Below, in pieces: positions 56,281 through 64,000 of a DNA stretch of 64,000 nucleotides (its first letter is position 1; every line of letters starts with the position of its first letter). The position numbers were made by a program, and so were the translations under genes. This DNA is from Rothia sp. ZJ932 (GTDB lineage: Bacteria > Actinomycetota > Actinomycetes > Actinomycetales > Micrococcaceae). The notes under the pieces were generated by a model, which was not told where the DNA came from, did not search any database, and saw nothing but the letters and a program-made list of their open reading frames with translations. The stretch is taken from the NCBI RefSeq assembly GCF_016924835.1, contig NZ_CP070480.1, forward strand, positions 1,674,001 through 1,738,000, given 5' to 3'.

Positions 56281-57699
56281 TTAGAGCATCTGGTGCAGCT
56301 GGCGGGCTGCCTCTGAGATAGATCCGCTCAGTGAGGGGTAGACGGTGAAAGTTTCGGCGACATCGTCCACATGCAGTTTCTTATCGACAGCCAGCGAAAT
56401 GGGGAAGATCAGCTCTGAGGCGCGTGGTCCCACTACCACTCCACCGATGACGGTGCCGGAGTGTTTGCGGGCAATAATTTTCACAAAGCCGTCAGTGGTT
56501 GCCATCATTTTCGCGCGGGGGTTGGTAGCCAGTGGCTGCTTGTAAATATCGGCCTGGTACTTGCCTTCCTGCACCTCTTTCTCGCTCACACCCACGGTCG
56601 CAATTTCGGGAGCGGTAAAGATGTTTGAGGCAACCTGGTGAACGCGTAAGGGTTTCACCGCATCACCCACCATGTGCGCCACAGCGATGCGTCCCTGCAT
56701 CGCAGCAACGGACGCCAGCGGGTAAACACCGGTGCAGTCACCGGCAGCGTAAATATTAGCCTGGGAGGTACGTGAGACGCGGTCTACCAGAATGTGCCCG
56801 CTCTCGGTGGTTTCGATACCGACTTTCTCAAGCCCCAGGTTTTCTGTATTGGGAATAGAACCCACCGCAATCAAAACGTGAGAACCTGCTACCTTACGCC
56901 CATCGGCGAGGGTAACGATGACCCCGTCACCAGCTTCGTTATAAACAGCGTTCTCTGCACGCGAGCGCGGCATGACGGTCACGCCGCGGCGTTCAAAGAC
57001 GTTTTCCAGCAGAACCGCCGCGTCCTCGTCCTCGCCCGGAAGCACGCGGTCGCGGGAGGAAATGAGGGTGACCTGAGCGCCCAGCCCGTTGTATGCTGAG
57101 GCAAATTCGGCGCCGGTAACGCCGGAACCGACCACGATGAGGTGTTCGGGGATTTCGTCGAGATCGTAGAGTTGGGTCCAGTTGAGGATGCGTTTACCAT
57201 CGGGCTGGGCGGTGGGTAGTTCACGGGGATGGGTGCCGACCGCCAGCAGGATGTAGTCGGCAGTCAGATCATAGGAGAGTCCGTTGTCATCTTTGACGGT
57301 AACTGTGTGGTTGTCTTTGAGGGCTCCGGTGCCCGAGATGACTTTAACTCCGTTGCGTTCGAGGGCTCGTTTGATGTCTTTGGACTGCTCTGCTGCGAGT
57401 TTGAGCAAACGAGCATTGACTTTTTCAAGGTTGGTGCGTAGGGAGTAGTGATCGTCGCCATCGACGATTTCTATACCGAGTTCTTTAACCTCGCGAAAGC
57501 GGGTCATCAGGTCAGCGGATGCGATAAGAGTTTTCGAGGGAACAACATCGGTGAGCACTGCGGCACCACCCATTCCCTTGCGTTCGATGACGGTGACGTC
57601 GGCGCCCAGGTGGGCTGCCACGAGTGCTGCTTCGTAGCCGCCGGGTCCGCCGCCGAGAATAATGAGATTGCGCTTTGATTTATCGTTGTTGAGTACCAC
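56281..57699 (-). CDS. lpdA: LpdA-type flavoprotein, NAD(P)H:quinone reductase
   Basis: 472 residues from GTG at 57697-57699. FAD site NLIILGGGPGGYEAALVAAHLG; NAD site HLIVVGSGVTGAEFASAYNGLG; C-terminal dimer domain. The disulfide motif of dihydrolipoamide dehydrogenase (CxxxxC) is replaced by GGAAVLTDVVPSKTLI, so it cannot act on lipoamide; this matches mycobacterial LpdA (Rv3303c), a quinone reductase. Gene order near accA3 and punA agrees. Confidence 0.93.
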   Translation of the reverse strand: MVLNNDKSKRNLIILGGGPGGYEAALVAAHLGADVTVIERKGMGGAAVLTDVVPSKTLIASADLMTRFREVKELGIEIVDGDDHYSLRTNLEKVNARLLKLAAEQSKDIKRALERNGVKVISGTGALKDNHTVTVKDDNGLSYDLTADYILLAVGTHPRELPTAQPDGKRILNWTQLYDLDEIPEHLIVVGSGVTGAEFASAYNGLGAQVTLISSRDRVLPGEDEDAAVLLENVFERRGVTVMPRSRAENAVYNEAGDGVIVTLADGRKVAGSHVLIAVGSIPNTENLGLEKVGIETTESGHILVDRVSRTSQANIYAAGDCTGVYPLASVAAMQGRIAVAHMVGDAVKPLRVHQVASNIFTAPEIATVGVSEKEVQEGKYQADIYKQPLATNPRAKMMATTDGFVKIIARKHSGTVIGGVVVGPRASELIFPISLAVDKKLHVDDVAETFTVYPSLSGSISEAARQLHQML

Positions 57700-57823
57700 A
57701 CCTTACATTGTGAGACATATTATAGGTTTACTCAACTTGACCGGGTGCGCTCTCTCTGGCGAGATGCGTTGAGGGTTCCACCAATCATCGATGCAAGCTA
57801 GGTGTCTTTGGTAGATTGGTGGT

Positions 57824-58663
57824 ATGACTACTTCTGATTTCTCTGCGCTGGCAACGAACGATCCCGCGCACCCGGCTCTTGCTGCTGCTCGTGAGGCGGC
57901 GTCCTTCATTGCTGAAGCGACCGACGTTGAGCAGCACGATATTGCACTGACCCTCGGTTCTGGCTGGGGTGAAGCTGCTTCACTGATCGGTGAGGCTACC
58001 CATGTTCTTTCTGCTGATGAGGTTCCCGGTTTTCACAAGGCAGCTGTTGCAGGTCACCCCGGCACTCTCACCTCAATTCTGACGCCCTCTGGCAAGCGCG
58101 CGCTGGTTATTGGTGCCCGCACCCACTACTACGAGGGACGCGGCGTTGATGCGGTGGTGCATGGCGTTCGTACCGCTGCGGCTCTGGGTGCTAAAACCAT
58201 GATTCTTACCAACGGTTGCGGTGGTCTCAACCCCAGTTTCCATGAGGGTATGCCGGTGTTGATTTCGGATCATATCAACGGAACTTTCACCTCTCCTCTC
58301 AAGGGCGCACATTTTGTCGATATGACCGATTTGTATTCCCTGCGCATCCGCGACATTGCCCGCGAGATTGACCCCACCCTTCTAGAGGGTGTGTACCTAC
58401 AGCTGCCCGGCCCGCACTACGAGACTCCGGCCGAGATTAAGATGGCTCGTACCTGGGGTGCTGATTTGGTGGGTATGTCTACTGCGTTAGAGGCTATTGC
58501 TGCCCGCGCTGCCGGTCTTGAGGTTTTCGGTATTTCGCTGGTCACCAATATGGCAGCTGGTATTCAGGAAACTCCTCTGAACCACGAGGAAGTTCTTGAA
58601 GCTGGTAGGAACGCGGGCCCGCGTATTTCACGTCTTCTTGCTGATATTGTGGGCAAGCTCTAG
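57824..58663 (+). CDS. punA: Purine nucleoside phosphorylase
   Basis: 279 residues from ATG at 57824. Trimeric PNP motifs: LTLGSGWGEAASLI, GHPGTLTSI, RTHYYEGRGVDAV, LTNGCGGLN, PGPHYETPAEIKM and VGMSTALEAIAARA. Phosphorolysis of (deoxy)inosine and guanosine to free base and (deoxy)ribose 1-phosphate. First gene of a salvage operon with the mutase and deoC. Confidence 0.95.
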   Translation: MTTSDFSALATNDPAHPALAAAREAASFIAEATDVEQHDIALTLGSGWGEAASLIGEATHVLSADEVPGFHKAAVAGHPGTLTSILTPSGKRALVIGARTHYYEGRGVDAVVHGVRTAAALGAKTMILTNGCGGLNPSFHEGMPVLISDHINGTFTSPLKGAHFVDMTDLYSLRIRDIAREIDPTLLEGVYLQLPGPHYETPAEIKMARTWGADLVGMSTALEAIAARAAGLEVFGISLVTNMAAGIQETPLNHEEVLEAGRNAGPRISRLLADIVGKL

Positions 58664-58672
58664 GAGGGTATG

Positions 58673-60367
58673 ATGACTGATTTTTCTCAGGTACTCTCGG
58701 ACGCTCGCGCGTGGGTTGAGATTGACCCTGATGAGGTCACTCGCACTGAGCTGTCAGAGCTGATAGCAGCGGCTGAAGCTGATGAGAATTCACCCGCCGC
58801 CCGCGACCTTGCCGAGCGTTTTTCGGGCACTTTGCAGTTTGGTACCGCCGGTTTGCGTGCTGAGTTGGGCGCTGGTCCCATGCGCATGAACCAGGTTGTC
58901 GTATCGCGGGCAGCCGCTGGTTTAGCGCTCTACGCCACAGAGCGCGCGGAGAAAGAAAACTGGCAGAAGATTACTGCCGTGGTGGGTTTTGATGCTCGCT
59001 ACAACTCCGATGTTTTCGCGCAGCTCACCGCGCAGGTCTTTACGGCTGCCGGCATTGAAACTACCCTTATGCCCGCTCCCCTGCCCACTCCCGTCCTGGC
59101 GTGGGCAACCAAAGAGTACGACGCTGAAATCGGCGTAATGGTTACTGCCTCGCACAACCCTGCAGCCGATAACGGTTACAAGGTCTACTTAGGTGGCAAA
59201 GCCGTAGGCGAGGGTGAGCGCGGTACCCAGATTGTTCCGCCTTACGATGCTGATATCGCCGCTTGCATTACCCGCGCCTCAGCCCAGTCCATCGAGCGAG
59301 CTGAAAACGGCTGGAAGATTTTTGGTACCAGTATCGCTGATGACTACGCGAAGATGGTGGGTGAGCTTGAAGAATCCCGTCCGCGCGATTTGTCGATTGT
59401 ATACACCCCCGTTCACGGTGTCGGTGGTAAGACCCTGACCAAGGTTTTGAACCAGGCGGGTTTCAGCGATGTTCATGTAGTGGAAGCTCAGGCACAACCA
59501 GACCCCGATTTTCCCACCGCTGCCTTCCCCAACCCAGAAGAGCCCGGTGTACTCGATCTGGCTCTAGAGCTTGCTCGGGAAGTCGACGCCGATCTGGTGA
59601 TTGCCAATGACCCCGATGCTGACCGCGCTGCTTTTGCTATTCAGGACGCCGGTGCCTGGCGGATGCTGCGCGGTGATGAGGTCGGTGCAATTTTTGGGGC
59701 GATTATGCTCAATAAAATTCAAGACCCCTCTCAGGCTGTTTTCGCTAATTCCATTGTCTCCTCGCGTCTTTTGGGCGCAATGGCAACTGCTAACGGGGTG
59801 GAACACCGCGAGACATTGACCGGTTTCAAATGGATTTCGCGTGTTCCGAACCTGACCTACGGCTACGAAGAGGCGCTGGGTTACTGTGTTGATCCTGCCC
59901 GCGTGCAAGACAAAGACGGCATTTCTGCGGCACTGGTTATGGCAGATTTCGCCCAGGACGTCAAAGACCGTGGCGGTTCTCTTGCCCAGGTACTGGCGGA
60001 TATCGCCACCGAGTACGGTCTCTACGCCACTGACCAGCTCTCAGTGCGAGTGGAGGATTTGAGTCTCATTCAGAAGATGATGATGACCCTACGCACTCAA
60101 ACGCCCACAGAGATTGCCGGTTCGCGCGTCGTTGAATATCGCGACCTCGCGAAGGGCTCTGAGCAACTGCCGCCCACCGATGGCTTGCTGTTCTTGACCG
60201 AGGACAACACCCGCGTCATCGTACGCCCCTCAGGCACCGAGCCCAAGCTCAAGTGCTACATCGAGGTAGTTACCCCCGTTGAATCCAGCCTCGATAACAC
60301 CCGTCTAGCTGCCACCCAGCAGCTGATTCGTATCAAAGAAGACCTGGCAGCGGTGCTAGGACTTTGA
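58673..60367 (+). CDS. Phosphosugar mutase (phosphopentomutase/PmmB-like)
   Basis: 564 residues from ATG at 58673, five bases after AGGAGG (an ATG three bases earlier is too close). Active-site Ser loop MVTASHNPAADNGYKVY, metal loop NDPDADRAAF, sugar loop GYEEALGYCVD, phosphate loop RPSGTEPKLKCY. FGTAGLRAELGAGPMRMNQ is typical of PGM2/PmmB-type enzymes. Between punA and deoC it would convert (deoxy)ribose 1-phosphate to the 5-phosphate; glucose or mannose phosphates are also possible. Confidence 0.93.
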   Translation: MTDFSQVLSDARAWVEIDPDEVTRTELSELIAAAEADENSPAARDLAERFSGTLQFGTAGLRAELGAGPMRMNQVVVSRAAAGLALYATERAEKENWQKITAVVGFDARYNSDVFAQLTAQVFTAAGIETTLMPAPLPTPVLAWATKEYDAEIGVMVTASHNPAADNGYKVYLGGKAVGEGERGTQIVPPYDADIAACITRASAQSIERAENGWKIFGTSIADDYAKMVGELEESRPRDLSIVYTPVHGVGGKTLTKVLNQAGFSDVHVVEAQAQPDPDFPTAAFPNPEEPGVLDLALELAREVDADLVIANDPDADRAAFAIQDAGAWRMLRGDEVGAIFGAIMLNKIQDPSQAVFANSIVSSRLLGAMATANGVEHRETLTGFKWISRVPNLTYGYEEALGYCVDPARVQDKDGISAALVMADFAQDVKDRGGSLAQVLADIATEYGLYATDQLSVRVEDLSLIQKMMMTLRTQTPTEIAGSRVVEYRDLAKGSEQLPPTDGLLFLTEDNTRVIVRPSGTEPKLKCYIEVVTPVESSLDNTRLAATQQLIRIKEDLAAVLGL

Positions 60368-60394
60368 CGAACAACACTAAAGAAGGAAGATCTC

Positions 60395-61087
60395 ATGACT
60401 GAATTTTCATCAGCCGAACTGGCTGCCATGATTGACCACACTATCTTAGCGCCCAACGCTTCTGAAGCTGACGTACTGCGTCTTGCCGATGAAGCACGCG
60501 AGCACGGTTTCGCCTCGGTCTGCGTGAATCCCGTGTGGGCACCGGTGCTGGCGAAGGCTCTCGAAGGCTCTGAGGTTCTGCCCTGCGTCGTTGTTGGCTT
60601 CCCTTTCGGCGCATCAGCACCGGTAGTCAAAGCTTTTGAGGCAAAGACCGCCGTTGAAGCCGGCGCACGCGAAGTTGATATGGTCATCAACATTGCCGCC
60701 GTTATCGCAGAAGATAAGGATGCGCTGGTTGAAGATATCCGCGCCGTAGCCGAGGCAACCCACGCCGGAGGTGCTCGTCTGAAGGTCATCATCGAGACCT
60801 CTTACCTCACCGATAAGCAGAAAGTTCTCGCCTGCACCGCAGCTGTTGAAGCCTGCGCTGATTTCGTCAAGACTTCTACCGGCTACTCCTCAGCGGGGGC
60901 AACCGTAGAAGATATTAAGCTCATGCGCGAAACCGTTGGCCCCGACATCGGAGTGAAAGCATCCGGTGGTATTCGCGACCGTGCAGCGGCGCTCGCTATG
61001 ATTGAGGCAGGTGCCAACCGCATCGGTGCGTCTAAGGGCATTGAAATTATCGGTGCCAGCGCAGCAACTGCAGACGACACCTACTAA
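60395..61087 (+). CDS. deoC: Deoxyribose-phosphate aldolase
   Basis: 230 residues from ATG at 60395 with AAGGAAG upstream. IDHTILAPNASEADV, VCVNPVWAPV, VVGFPFGA, REVDMVINI, the Schiff-base region VKASGGIRDRAAAL and RIGASKGIEII. Splits deoxyribose 5-phosphate into glyceraldehyde 3-phosphate and acetaldehyde; completes the pathway begun by punA and the mutase. Confidence 0.96.
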   Translation: MTEFSSAELAAMIDHTILAPNASEADVLRLADEAREHGFASVCVNPVWAPVLAKALEGSEVLPCVVVGFPFGASAPVVKAFEAKTAVEAGAREVDMVINIAAVIAEDKDALVEDIRAVAEATHAGGARLKVIIETSYLTDKQKVLACTAAVEACADFVKTSTGYSSAGATVEDIKLMRETVGPDIGVKASGGIRDRAAALAMIEAGANRIGASKGIEIIGASAATADDTY

Positions 61088-61306
61088 GATTCACCGTTAC
61101 ACGGGTGATACACGGTAAACGGACGCGCCGGGCTACCCTCAGCCCGGCACGTCCGCATCTCTACACCACCGATCAACGAGTCATCACCGTGATTAGCGCG
61201 GTTCACACTTTAGTTTCTTGCCGATCAGCCCCTATACTGTAACCAAGCACAATTTTCTTTGTGGGCTTCCTTGCGCCCGCAGCACACACGTAAAGAGGTA
61301 CCTCTC

Positions 61307-61699
61307 ATGGCTTCAGCAGAGCACGTACGCGCAGGCAGCGCCAACGCATCAGCCCACACCACAGCCTCAGCTGCGGGCATCCACCACACCAATGAATCAG
61401 AAGCTGAAAAGCGCTCCAACGTGGAGACCCTGGGTGTGCAGGAGGGCGACTACTTCAACGGCGGTCACCCCTACTACTCAGGTACTAAAGACCTGGGCGG
61501 CAGCATCGTCATGTTCGTTGTCTGCATGGCGATTCTGCTTGGCTCGCTGTGGGCTTTCGGCACCTATCCCGAGGGTGGTTGGATCTGGTTCACCGGCGGC
61601 ATCCTTCTTTACGGTCTGACCTTCATCATTCCGACCCTCTTGCTGCCATCTAAGACCACCCACGCTAAAACCGATGGCGTGACCCCTGCAATGCGCTAA
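61307..61699 (+). CDS. Small two-span membrane protein, unknown
   Basis: 130 residues from ATG at 61307 with AGAGG upstream. The N-terminal half is soluble and Ala/His/Ser-rich (SAEHVRAGSANASAHTTASA), then NVETLGVQEGDYFNGGHPYY. Two hydrophobic spans follow (SIVMFVVCMAILLGSLWAF and FTGGILLYGLTFIIPTLLL), ending in a polar tail. No family recognised; a conserved actinobacterial membrane protein is likely. Confidence 0.8.
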   Translation: MASAEHVRAGSANASAHTTASAAGIHHTNESEAEKRSNVETLGVQEGDYFNGGHPYYSGTKDLGGSIVMFVVCMAILLGSLWAFGTYPEGGWIWFTGGILLYGLTFIIPTLLLPSKTTHAKTDGVTPAMR

Positions 61700-61725
61700 C
61701 GCATCACGCAGTTCTACATTTATAA

Positions 61726-61763
61726 AAACCGGGCGGGTTGTTCAAACAACCCGCCCGGTTTTT
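61726..61763. terminator. Bidirectional terminator between the membrane protein and mfd
   Basis: AAACCGGGCGGGTTG/CAACCCGCCCGGTTT stem with TTTTT beyond; serves both convergent genes. Confidence 0.9.
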
Positions 61764-61769
61764 TGCCCG

Positions 61770-64000
61770 CTAGTGTGAGGGTGCTGTCGCCGGTGCTTTC
61801 TCACGCAGAATCAAGTCAATGAAACTGTGCGTCCAGTCCAAGATTTCCCGGTCGACCAAATCCTTACCACCGATTTTGGCGGTCTTAGGGCGAGGTAGCA
61901 GAATCTGCCAGTCCTCAGTACCGGGAATCTGCTTGTACAGCGCGCCGGGGTACATTCGCTCCAAACGCATTTTGCGAGATTCCGGCAAATCGTTTACCGG
62001 GAAAACCCGCACTTTGGTGCCCATCAGCTGAATCTCACGCACCCCCACCTCACGGGCGGCAATCCTCAGCAGAGCCACCTGAAAGAGGTTTTCGGTAGGC
62101 TCAGGTACAGCCCCGTAACGGTCAATCAGTTCTTCACGCACCTCGTCCAGTGCTGCCTCACTGGTAGCCTGGGCAATTTCACGGTAGGCAGCCAGACGTA
62201 ACCGCTCAGATGAAACATACTCATGCGGCAGATGGGCATTGACCGGAAGCTCAATTTTCACTTCAGCAGGTGCAGCCTCTGTATCATCACCGCGATAGTT
62301 AGCCACAGCCTCCCCCACCAGCCGCAGATAGAGGTCAAAACCAACCCCGGCAATATGACCGGACTGCTCACCACCGAGTAAGTTACCTGCACCGCGAATC
62401 TCAAGATCCTTCATCGCCAGCTGCATACCCGCGCCCAACTCGTTATGAGCAGCCACCGCTTTCAGACGCTCCAAGGCAACCTCGCCCAAGGGCTTATCCA
62501 CCGGATACAGGAAGTAGGCATAAGCACGCTCGCGACCGCGCCCCACGCGTCCGCGCAACTGATGCAACTGTGACAGACCGTAGTTCTGCGCACCATCAAC
62601 AATCAGGGTATTGGCATTAGAAATATCGAGGCCCGTCTCAACAATGGTGGTACACACCAGAACATCAAAACGGCGCTCCCAAAAATCAACAATAATCTGC
62701 TCAAGACGCGACTCGCTCATCTTGCCGTGCGCCACCGCAATACGGGCCTCGGGAACCAGCTGCTGAATCTCAGCGGCGGTTCGCTCAATGGAAGACACCC
62801 TGTTATGTACGTAGAAAACCTGCCCCTCGCGCATCAGCTCACGACGAATGGCTGCGGTGATCTGCTTCTCCGTCTTAGCACCCACATAGGTGAGTACGGG
62901 GTGACGTTCCTCCGGCGGGGTGGCAAGGGTAGATGTCTCGCGGATGCCCGTCAGCGACATCTCCAAGGTACGGGGAATAGGCGTAGCCGACATCGCCAGC
63001 ACATCAACATTAGTACGCATGGTCTTCAGCTTTTCTTTATGCTCAACACCAAAGCGCTGTTCCTCATCGATAACGACCAAGCCCAGATCTTTAAACTGGG
63101 TTGTTTCTGACAGCAGACGGTGAGTACCCACCACCACATCAATAGAGCCGTTGGTGATGCCCTCTTGAATTTCCTTGGTCTCTTTTGCTTTTTGAAAGCG
63201 TGAGAGCACAGCAACACGCACGGGAAAACCAGAGAATCGTTCGGTAAAGGTCTCGTAGTGCTGCTGTGCCAGCAAGGTGGTGGGCACCAGAATCGCTACC
63301 TGTTTGCCGTCCTGCACCGCCTTGAAAGCAGCACGCACCGCGATTTCCGTTTTACCGTAGCCCACATCGCCTGAAACCAAACGATCCATGGGAACCTCGC
63401 GTTCCATATCGGCTTTGACATCGTTAATAGCCGAAAGCTGGTCAGGAGTTTCATTGTAGGGAAAAGCCTCTTCAAGCTCTCGCTGCCAGGGGGTGTCAAG
63501 GGCAAAAGCGTGCCCGCGCGAAGCCTGACGGGCTGAGTAAAGACGAATCAGATCAGCTGCGATTTCTTTAACAGCCTTGCGAGCGCGTGATTTGGTTTTT
63601 GCCCAGTCGCTACCGCCCATCTTCGAGAGCGTAGGTGCGTCACCGCCCACATAGTTTGAGACCTGGTCGAGCTGGTCAGTTGGCACGAAGAGGCGGTCTT
63701 TGGGGGCACCGCGTTTTGAGGACGCGTATTCCAAGACCAGGTACTCTTTCATGGGTTTAGGCTGACCCGGTGTGGTTACAGCCCCCACGATGGGGCGCTG
63801 GGTCATTTCGATGAACTGACCGATACCGTGTTGCTCGTGTACCACGTAATCGCCAGCTTTGAGGCTCATGGGATCAACGGCTTTTTTACGGCGGCGCACG
63901 GGCAGTTTACCGCTGCGCAAGTCACGAGTGGTATAGGGGCTGACCTTACCCAAGATATCTGCTTCAGTGAGCAACCCGATTTTATGTTCATCGAGCATAA
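61770..64000 (-). CDS. mfd: Transcription-repair coupling factor, C-terminal part (runs off the right edge)
   Basis: At least 742 residues present; the N-terminal UvrB-like domains lie beyond the window. Visible: RNA-polymerase-interacting domain ([17 protein letters not shown]), RecG-like translocase with Walker [20 protein letters not shown] box [15 protein letters not shown], motif [13 protein letters not shown], and the second helicase lobe with QLRGRVGR. The C-terminal TRCF domain ends at 61770. Removes RNA polymerase stalled at lesions and recruits UvrA. Confidence 0.96.
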   Translation of the reverse strand, partial: MLDEHKIGLLTEADILGKVSPYTTRDLRSGKLPVRRRKKAVDPMSLKAGDYVVHEQHGIGQFIEMTQRPIVGAVTTPGQPKPMKEYLVLEYASSKRGAPKDRLFVPTDQLDQVSNYVGGDAPTLSKMGGSDWAKTKSRARKAVKEIAADLIRLYSARQASRGHAFALDTPWQRELEEAFPYNETPDQLSAINDVKADMEREVPMDRLVSGDVGYGKTEIAVRAAFKAVQDGKQVAILVPTTLLAQQHYETFTERFSGFPVRVAVLSRFQKAKETKEIQEGITNGSIDVVVGTHRLLSETTQFKDLGLVVIDEEQRFGVEHKEKLKTMRTNVDVLAMSATPIPRTLEMSLTGIRETSTLATPPEERHPVLTYVGAKTEKQITAAIRRELMREGQVFYVHNRVSSIERTAAEIQQLVPEARIAVAHGKMSESRLEQIIVDFWERRFDVLVCTTIVETGLDISNANTLIVDGAQNYGLSQLHQLRGRVGRGRERAYAYFLYPVDKPLGEVALERLKAVAAHNELGAGMQLAMKDLEIRGAGNLLGGEQSGHIAGVGFDLYLRLVGEAVANYRGDDTEAAPAEVKIELPVNAHLPHEYVSSERLRLAAYREIAQATSEAALDEVREELIDRYGAVPEPTENLFQVALLRIAAREVGVREIQLMGTKVRVFPVNDLPESRKMRLERMYPGALYKQIPGTEDWQILLPRPKTAKIGGKDLVDREILDWTHSFIDLILREKAPATAPSH

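Noticed and set aside
56281-57699. Dihydrolipoamide dehydrogenase (E3)
   Set aside because: The redox disulfide motif is missing; the sequence pattern is that of LpdA-type quinone reductases.

Overview
This window is a stretch of actinobacterial chromosome at roughly 54-55 % GC (estimated by eye). It most resembles the genus Rothia (Micrococcales). Evidence is the Rv3278c/birA/accD/accE/maf/accA3/lpdA/punA/pmm/deoC gene order, an AccE-type epsilon subunit, an Actinobacterial Holin-X protein, an Rpf-type cell-wall enzyme, a SAM-IV riboswitch and a subtilisin carrying LGFP repeats and SLH domains. The genus is an inference; no database search was run.

Layout. 1-3130: a broken secreted GH43 glycoside hydrolase (in-frame TGA just after its signal peptide) and a large secreted subtilisin with LGFP and SLH wall-attachment modules. 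3133-11601: an 8.4-kb integrative element in the 3' half of a tRNA-Ile2(CAU) gene, bounded by exact 62-bp direct repeats. It carries a tyrosine integrase, an XRE-type regulator, an AlpA/excisionase-like protein, a rightward/leftward genetic switch, a Prim-Pol/SF3-helicase replication protein, two small zinc-ribbon-like proteins, an iteron cluster that looks like an origin, and a hairpin array in a 1.9-kb gene-poor region. No capsid or conjugation genes are visible, so it looks like a replicating satellite or mobilisable mini-element. This is the best candidate for an undescribed system here. 11564-15026: intact tRNA-Ile2, a GT4 glycosyltransferase, a Holin-X membrane protein, an OsmC protein, and tRNA-Asn preceded by a truncated tRNA-Asn copy and two copies of a hairpin repeat.

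15157-20301 is a leftward run dusB, GNAT, dgt, dnaG (tRNA modification, dGTP hydrolysis, replication priming). 20524-26513 holds an alkyltransferase-like protein, a decayed SDR gene, a DUF2382/PRC-barrel stress protein, two acetyltransferases, glycyl-tRNA synthetase and a small S4 RNA-binding protein. 26647-30370 holds an esterase and metY-metX (methionine/homocysteine synthesis from O-acetylhomoserine) under a SAM-IV riboswitch. 30570-39882 holds an oligopeptidase B-like enzyme, gatCAB (Gln/Asn-tRNA amidotransferase), an Rpf/LysM muralytic protein with a structured leader, and NAD-dependent DNA ligase.

40059-46368 holds a class III nucleotidyl cyclase overlapping a PP2C phosphatase, a PH-domain membrane protein, biotin ligase, a YciI protein and accD-accE. 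After an interruption (DUF885 protein, Gfo/Idh oxidoreductase, dicarboxylate symporter, an N-terminally truncated NAD-glutamate dehydrogenase) the cluster resumes with maf, biotinylated accA3, an LpdA-type quinone reductase, and purine nucleoside phosphorylase, phosphosugar mutase and deoC (nucleoside salvage). BirA would biotinylate AccA3, which pairs with AccD/AccE to make malonyl- or methylmalonyl-type CoA esters. The window ends inside mfd.

A genome-scale oddity is the heptamer GGACGCG/CGCGTCC, seen about 58 times by manual reading, several-fold above a base-composition expectation.
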